In this document: piece by piece, positions 59,396 to 64,000 of the stretch
Layout of the letters: every line of letters begins with the position of its first letter
How positions within the stretch are numbered: position 1 is the stretch's first letter
From: Photobacterium sp. JCM 19050
GTDB lineage: Bacteria; Pseudomonadota; Gammaproteobacteria; Enterobacterales; Vibrionaceae
DNA length: 64,000 nucleotides
Direction: 5' to 3'
Assembly: GCA_001310455.1 (NCBI GenBank)
Contig: BAXG01000001.1
Span: 237,604-301,603 of the forward strand
Made by a program: the position numbers and the translations under genes
The notes under the pieces: generated by a model
Seen by the model: only the letters and a program-made list of their open reading frames with translations
Databases searched by the model: none
What the model was told of the DNA's origin: nothing

Positions 59396-60798
59396 TTAGA
59401 ACATAGATCCGTTAACCCAAAGGTGAACGAGGATAGAAGCAACATAACCAAGTGCAATGGCCGGTGTCCATTTTAAATGTCCTGCAAACGTGTACATACC
59501 TCGGGCATGACCCATCAACGCCACACCTGCTGCAGAACCCAGAGACAAGAGGCTGCCACCGACACCGGCAGTCAAGGTTACAAGCAGCCAGTTACCCATC
59601 GACATATCCGGTTGCATTGTAAGAACGGCAAACATTACGGGAATGTTGTCAATGACCGCTGAAAGCAAACCAACCACTGTGTTCGCCCAAACCGGGTTCC
59701 ACGTTTCGTACATAACGCCAGAGACCAGTGAAAGGTAACCAATCAGGCTAAGGCCTCCCACACACATAACAACGCCATAAAAGAACAGCAATGTGTCCCA
59801 CTCCGCGTGGGAAACACGTTTGAATACGTCAAACGGTACAACGGAGCCCAATCGTCTGAGTGCATCTTCATCGTGGTTAGCGATTGCACGTGCACGTTTT
59901 TTCTCCAGTGAACGAGGGAGCGTTTTGCGAAGGAAATAGCCAAAGAACTGAAGATAAGCCAAGCCCATCATCATGCCGACAGCCGGAGGAAGGTGAACCA
60001 ATCCGTGGAATAAGACAGCGGTCAGGATGGTAAGTAAAAACAAAAATACAATCCTGCGAGCTCCTCGCTTGAGCTCCACGTGCTCCTGAACAAGATCTGG
60101 AACTTCACGCGGTACGAAGAAAGACATGATCGCAGCAGGAACCACGTAGTTCACAACAGACGGGATAAACAAGTACCCGAAGGTCATAAAGTCAACCATT
60201 CCCGCCTGCCAGACCATCAGTGTCGTGATGTCACCAAACGGGCTGAATGCGCCGCCGGCGTTTGCAGCTACAACAATATTGATACAAGCGAGGTTGATAA
60301 AGCGCTTGTTGTCACCGCCAAGCTTTAGCACAACGGTACACAACAACAGCGCGGTTGTCAGGTTATCCGCTACCGGAGAGATGAAGAATGCCAGGATACC
60401 CGTCAACCAAAAAAGTGACCTTAAATCAAGACCTTTACTTACAATCCAAGACTTAAGGGCATCGAACAGCCTCCTTTCTTCCATCGCTGCAATGTAGGTC
60501 ATCGCCACAAGGAGGAACAGCATCAGTTCGGCATATTCTAAAAGGTTGTGTTCAATAGCACTCTCCACCGGAGCAATATTGCCCGTTGCACTATATGTCC
60601 AAGCAAGTGCAAACCAAATAATACCGGCAGCTAACAGGACTGGCTTTGATTTTCTGAGCTTTAGATGCTCTTCCATCATCACCACGCGTACGCCAGAACA
60701 AAAACTATCAGGGAAAAATAACCAACGGGGGATTGTGTAAGATCCAGAATTTGCGCGGTTTGTTCAGCACCAGCCACAGACGTAAGGCCCTGTAACAT
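59396..60798 (-). CDS. nhaD: NhaD-type Na+/H+ antiporter
   Basis: 467 residues after repair, about 12 transmembrane helices. Family blocks LRKSKPVLLAAGIIWFALAW, ISPVADNLTTALLLCTVVLK and NAGGAFSPFGDITTLMVWQA are visible. It expels sodium in exchange for protons, common in marine and halophilic bacteria. A frame break near 60692 (CC to C; real reading VLAYAVVMMEEHLKL) hides the first ~37 residues. The true start ATG at 60796-60798 has a perfect AAGGAGG. Confidence 0.92.
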
Positions 60799-61258
60799 TC
60801 TTTATGCCTCCTTAGAAAGTTTAAACGCTTTACACTGTAAAGCGGCTCAAAATCGTCAATGAAATTGAGAGCAGCATGCTTTAAATCAGGAATTTATTTC
60901 GCGGATAACTTCAAAAAACAAACAATAAACCCACTAATTTTGACTATTATAATATTTAAGTTTGTTAACCGATTAACATACAGTTAATAGCAACTGAATC
61001 AGTCACCATTTCAAGAATTAAAATCCATATTGCGATGTGAATAGTTATGCTTTTTGATGCTTAAACACATCTTTCAATACCGCGTTCGGCGCAGCATATT
61101 GAACTTTTAAAAAAGAATATCAGGAAAAATTATTCACAATCGTGACGAGTCCACAAATTATTCGCATGTATTTGTTTTTATTTTTAGATATAACATAAGG
61201 GCAACATTAGAAGACCATGTCTGAAGCTTGGATTCACTAAGACACAATGGAGTGATTT
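60799..61258. other. AT-rich divergent gap, nhaD / ABC importer
   Basis: 460 bp with no gene I can support. It holds the divergent promoters of nhaD and the ABC operon. No clear hairpin or RNA family is visible. Confidence 0.5.
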
Positions 61259-62227
61259 ATGGTTAAAAATAAATGGGTTGCAGCTGCGGTTATGGCCTCA
61301 GCAATGCTTACCTCTCCCTTCTCAGCAACAGCGGCTGACACAGTCAGTGTCGCTGTATCGCAAATCGTCGAACACCCGGCACTTGATGCTACACGGCAAG
61401 GATTGTTAGACGGCCTGAAAGACAAAGGCTTTGTCGAAGGTGAAAACCTTAACTTTACCTATCAAACCGCACAGGGTAACCCCGCGATTGCCGTTCAGAT
61501 TGCCCGTCAGTTTGTCGGAGAGAACCCGGATGTTCTGGTCGGTATCGCAACGCCATCCGCCAGGCATTGGCAGCTGCGACAAAGTCCATACCTGTCGTAT
61601 TTACCGCAGTAACCGATCCTGTAGGTGCCAAGCTTCTCGGTAATATGGAAAAGCCAACCGGCAACATTACTGGCTTATCTGACCTGTCTCCCGTTGCTCA
61701 ACACCTCGATCTCGCAATGGAATTGCTTCCTGGCATGAAGTCGATTGGCGTGGTGTATAACCCGGGCGAAGCAATGCGGTCACCCTCGTAGACCTGTTAA
61801 AAGCCGCTGCGGCGAAGAAAGGCATTGAGGTCGTAGAAGGAACAGCACTCAAAAGTGCAGACGTTCAAGCAGCTGCTCAGGTTGTTGCTTCTAAATCTGA
61901 CGCCATTTACGCACCAACAGACAATACAGTTGCAAGCGCAATTGATGGCCTTGTTGGCGCAGCCAAACAAGCGGGTGTACCGGTTATTGGTGGCTCAACG
62001 TCTTACGCACCGAATGGCGCTGTAGCGTCACTGGGTTTCGACTATTACCAAATTGGTTACCAGACTGCTGACTACGTTTCTGAATTATTGAGCGGAAAAA
62101 CTGCTGCTGACCTCCCAGCCGTGTAGCAACAGGCTCTGATCTGGCAGTTAACCTGCGTATGGCAAAAGAGTTGGGAATTACCGTCCCGCAATCAATCATG
62201 GATCGTGCAACGGGTACCGTTGAGTAA
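61259..62227 (+). CDS. ABC transporter substrate-binding protein (TrpX-like)
   Basis: 323 residues after repair, with a signal peptide (AAVMASAMLTSPFSATAA). A PF04392-type binding domain (VAVSQIVEHPALDATRQGL, IPVVFTAVTDPVGAKLLGN, GVPVIGGSTSYAPNGAVASL). Frame breaks near 61560 (CCC to CC), 61774 (AAA to AA) and 62119 (CCC to CC) are each fixed by one base. The ligand class is not certain; TrpX-type relatives bind aromatic amino acids. Starts an operon with the permease and ATPase. Confidence 0.88.
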
Positions 62228-62251
62228 CACCGCAGTCTCAGGGAGAATTAG

Positions 62252-63159
62252 ATGTCTGCAATAGCCTTTTTTGGCACCCTGGAAGTTGGTTTGATTTATG
62301 GCCTCGTTGCATTGGGCGTATATCTGACTTTCCGGGTTTTGGATTTCCCTGATTTGACTGTTGATGGCAGCTTCCCCATGGGAGCTGCTGTCGCCGCAAC
62401 GATGATTGTTGCGGGAGTCGATCCTTGGATTTCTACCTTCGCCGCTATTTTCGCTGCCGCTGCATCCGGCGCAGTGACGGCATTCCTTACCGTAAGGTGC
62501 GGTATTCTGAATTTGCTTGCCAGCATACTGACGATGATTGCGGCATTTTCCATTAACATTCGCATTATGGGGCGGCCTAATGTCGCTCTGCTGGGCGTAG
62601 ACACCATTCTCACCCCTTTTGAAAACATGGGCTTCAACCTACCTATGTCCGTCCGGCCATCGTCGGCATCATTGTGTTCCTCAGCGCATTGCTGATTATC
62701 CGCCTACTGAACAGCGACTTTGGCCTTGGATTACGCGCAACCGGTGTCAATGCTCGTATGGTAAGGGCACAAGGGGGCAGTACCGGATTTTATACCTATG
62801 TTGGGCTTGCCTTATCCAACGGGCTTGTAGGCTTCGCCGGTGCACTCTTTGCCCAGACAAACAGCTTTGCCGATGTCACTTCAGGCGTGGGAACAATTGT
62901 TGTCGGACTGGCAGCAGTCATTCTTGGGCAAACCTTGATACCTGGTCGCAAGGTATGGGTAGCTGTCGTAGCTGTTATTCTTGGATCTGTACTTTACAGG
63001 CTCGCAGTAGCTTTCGCGCTAAGCTCCGGGATGTTTGGCATGAAGGCATCTGACCTTAACCTTGTTACTGCGGTACTTGTAGCAGTCGCTTTGATTGCGC
63101 CAAAGGTACGCCAGAATTACCAAAAGAAAAAGAAAGCCAAGGCAGCGAGGACGGCATGA
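62252..63159 (+). CDS. ABC transporter permease
   Basis: 302 residues after repair, about eight transmembrane helices, of the LivH/RbsC-like class that accompanies PF04392 binding proteins (VYLTFRVLDFPDLTVDGSFP, LRATGVNARMVRAQGGS, TSGVGTIVVGLAAVILGQTL). One frame break near 62642 (CCC to CC; real reading NLPYVRPAIVGIIVFLSA). The stop overlaps the ATPase start by 4 bases. Confidence 0.9.
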
Positions 63160-63950
63160 TCGAGCTTAAGGATATAGAAGTTACATTTAACCCCGGCACG
63201 GTTTTGGAAAATCGCGCATTGCGGGGCGTGTCACTCGAAGTACCAGAACACCAGTTTCTGACAATCATCGGCTCAAATGGTGCGGGTAAGTCTACTTTGT
63301 TGGGCGCGGTTTCCGGAGAAACGCCGATGATTGGTGGCCGGGTTATTATCGATGGCACTGATGTCACCCCCTTCCCTGTCTACAAACGGGCTAACCTCGC
63401 TGCAAGGGTCTTCCAGGACCCGCTCGCCGGTACCTGTGGATCTCTGACGATTGAAGAGAATCTTGCCCTGGCCTACAAACGCGGCAGTGTCCGTGGATGG
63501 AAGATGGCAATATCATCAAAGCGCCGTGAATTGTTTCGCGAACGTATTTCCATTTTAGGCTTGGGACTCGAAGATCGATTGGGCGACAATATTGGCCTGC
63601 TTTCCGGAGGCCAACGTCAGGCCGTCAGCCTCATTATGGCAACTCTCGCAGAAAGTAAGCTTCTTTTGCTCGATGAACACACTGCGGCCTTGGATCCCCG
63701 TATGGCGGCGTTTGTTATTGACCTGACCAAAAAGGTGATACAGGAGTTTGATTTGACTGCATTGATGGTCACTCACTCCATGAAAGATGCCCTCGCTTGC
63801 GGTGACCGCACAGTGATGCTCCATCAAGGCAAAATTGTCCTGGATGTCTCAGGAGACAGCCGAGCAAAAATGGGGGTCAGTGACCTGTTAGAAATGTTTA
63901 GCAAAGTGCGCGGGGAAGAGTTGGCAGACGACAGCTTGCTTCTCAGTTAA
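63156..63950 (+). CDS. ABC transporter ATP-binding protein
   Basis: 264 residues with Walker A (IIGSNGAGKSTLL), signature LLSGGQRQAVSLIMATL, Walker B (LLLLDEHTAALDPRMAAF) and the H-loop (VTHSMKDALACGDRT). Frame intact. It powers import by the permease and binding protein just upstream. Confidence 0.93.
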   Translation: MIELKDIEVTFNPGTVLENRALRGVSLEVPEHQFLTIIGSNGAGKSTLLGAVSGETPMIGGRVIIDGTDVTPFPVYKRANLAARVFQDPLAGTCGSLTIEENLALAYKRGSVRGWKMAISSKRRELFRERISILGLGLEDRLGDNIGLLSGGQRQAVSLIMATLAESKLLLLDEHTAALDPRMAAFVIDLTKKVIQEFDLTALMVTHSMKDALACGDRTVMLHQGKIVLDVSGDSRAKMGVSDLLEMFSKVRGEELADDSLLLS

Positions 63951-63978
63951 CGACTCTGTTTCCATTGATATGAAATTA

Positions 63979-64000
63979 TATACCCAAACCACCTCAAGGT
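63979..64000. repeat. Terminus of a second MITE-like copy, cut by window end
   Basis: Begins TATACCCAAACCACCTCAAG and runs to the last base. It matches the terminal inverted repeat of the element at 38359-38624. The rest of the copy should lie just outside the window. Confidence 0.65.

Noticed and set aside
562..63159. Programmed ribosomal frameshifting as the cause of the many frame breaks
   Set aside because: The breaks lie in unrelated genes, at different protein positions, without slippery heptamers or shared downstream structure. They share only short homopolymer runs, which fits base-calling error better.
1..64000. A dif site within the window
   Set aside because: I looked for a dif-like core such as TTATGTTAAAT and saw none, although matS density suggests dif may not be far away.
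1..64000. CRISPR arrays, rRNA or tRNA genes, prophage or complete insertion sequences
   Set aside because: No regularly spaced repeats, no cloverleaf or rRNA sequence that I could recognise, and no transposase or phage structural genes were seen.

Overview
The window looks like a stretch of chromosome from a marine gammaproteobacterium of Vibrionaceae type, perhaps the Enterovibrio/Grimontia/Photobacterium side (inference). The reasons are the norspermidine pathway (Dat, Ddc, carboxynorspermidine dehydrogenase, NspC), an NhaD antiporter, small Vibrio-type protein families, YbjD, YceH and YciH orthologues, and MatP-type matS sites. Seven perfect matches to the matS consensus GTGACRNYGTCAC lie inside genes, at 313, 18016, 22094, 35589, 36963, 45427 and 53991. 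Chance would give far fewer than one, so the window very probably lies in the replication-terminus (Ter) macrodomain.

Region by region. (1) 1-6344 (minus): dimethylglycine demethylation operon, reading dipeptidase, DUF5943, dgcA, dgcB, etfA. (2) 6654-14545: chemoreceptor, GST with divergent LysR, glutathione-independent formaldehyde dehydrogenase fdhA, an AT-rich orphan gene, and a WYL regulator divergent from an AlkC-like DNA glycosylase. (3) 14581-25834: glycine-betaine/sarcosine catabolism (glyA, sda, soxBDAG, purU on minus; gbdR and fdhD on plus). (4) 26174-40415: mixed housekeeping genes (AGCS symporter, TPR protein, yciH, retropepsin-like protein, ddl, SPOR lipoprotein, patZ, ybjD), a lone tyrosine-recombinase-like gene and a MITE-like repeat. 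(5) 40412-49632 (minus): a tightly overlapped 11-gene operon with photolyase, a LitR-like MerR regulator, cyclopropane synthase, DUF1365, FAD oxidoreductase, SDR and others, behind TTGTACA boxes. (6) 49882-55573 (plus): norspermidine operon with a structured leader that ends in a terminator-like hairpin. (7) 55636-64000: CSS-EAL phosphodiesterase, yceH, ppiC, nhaD, and a three-gene ABC importer. The window ends inside what looks like a second copy of the repeat terminus.

How the genes fit together. GbdR would sense glycine betaine or dimethylglycine. DgcAB with ETF and SoxBDAG would strip methyl groups; FdhA would oxidise formaldehyde; PurU would release formate from 10-formyl-THF; FdhD would help mature a formate dehydrogenase; GlyA and serine dehydratase would pass glycine through serine to pyruvate. 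gbcA and gbcB are not in the window.

Data caution. Twenty-one genes carry 28 apparent frameshifts. Nearly all fit loss of one base (occasionally two) from a short G or C run, and repairing them restores exact codon counts and conserved protein sequence. I read them as base-calling or assembly errors, not real pseudogenes, and annotate full-length genes across them.
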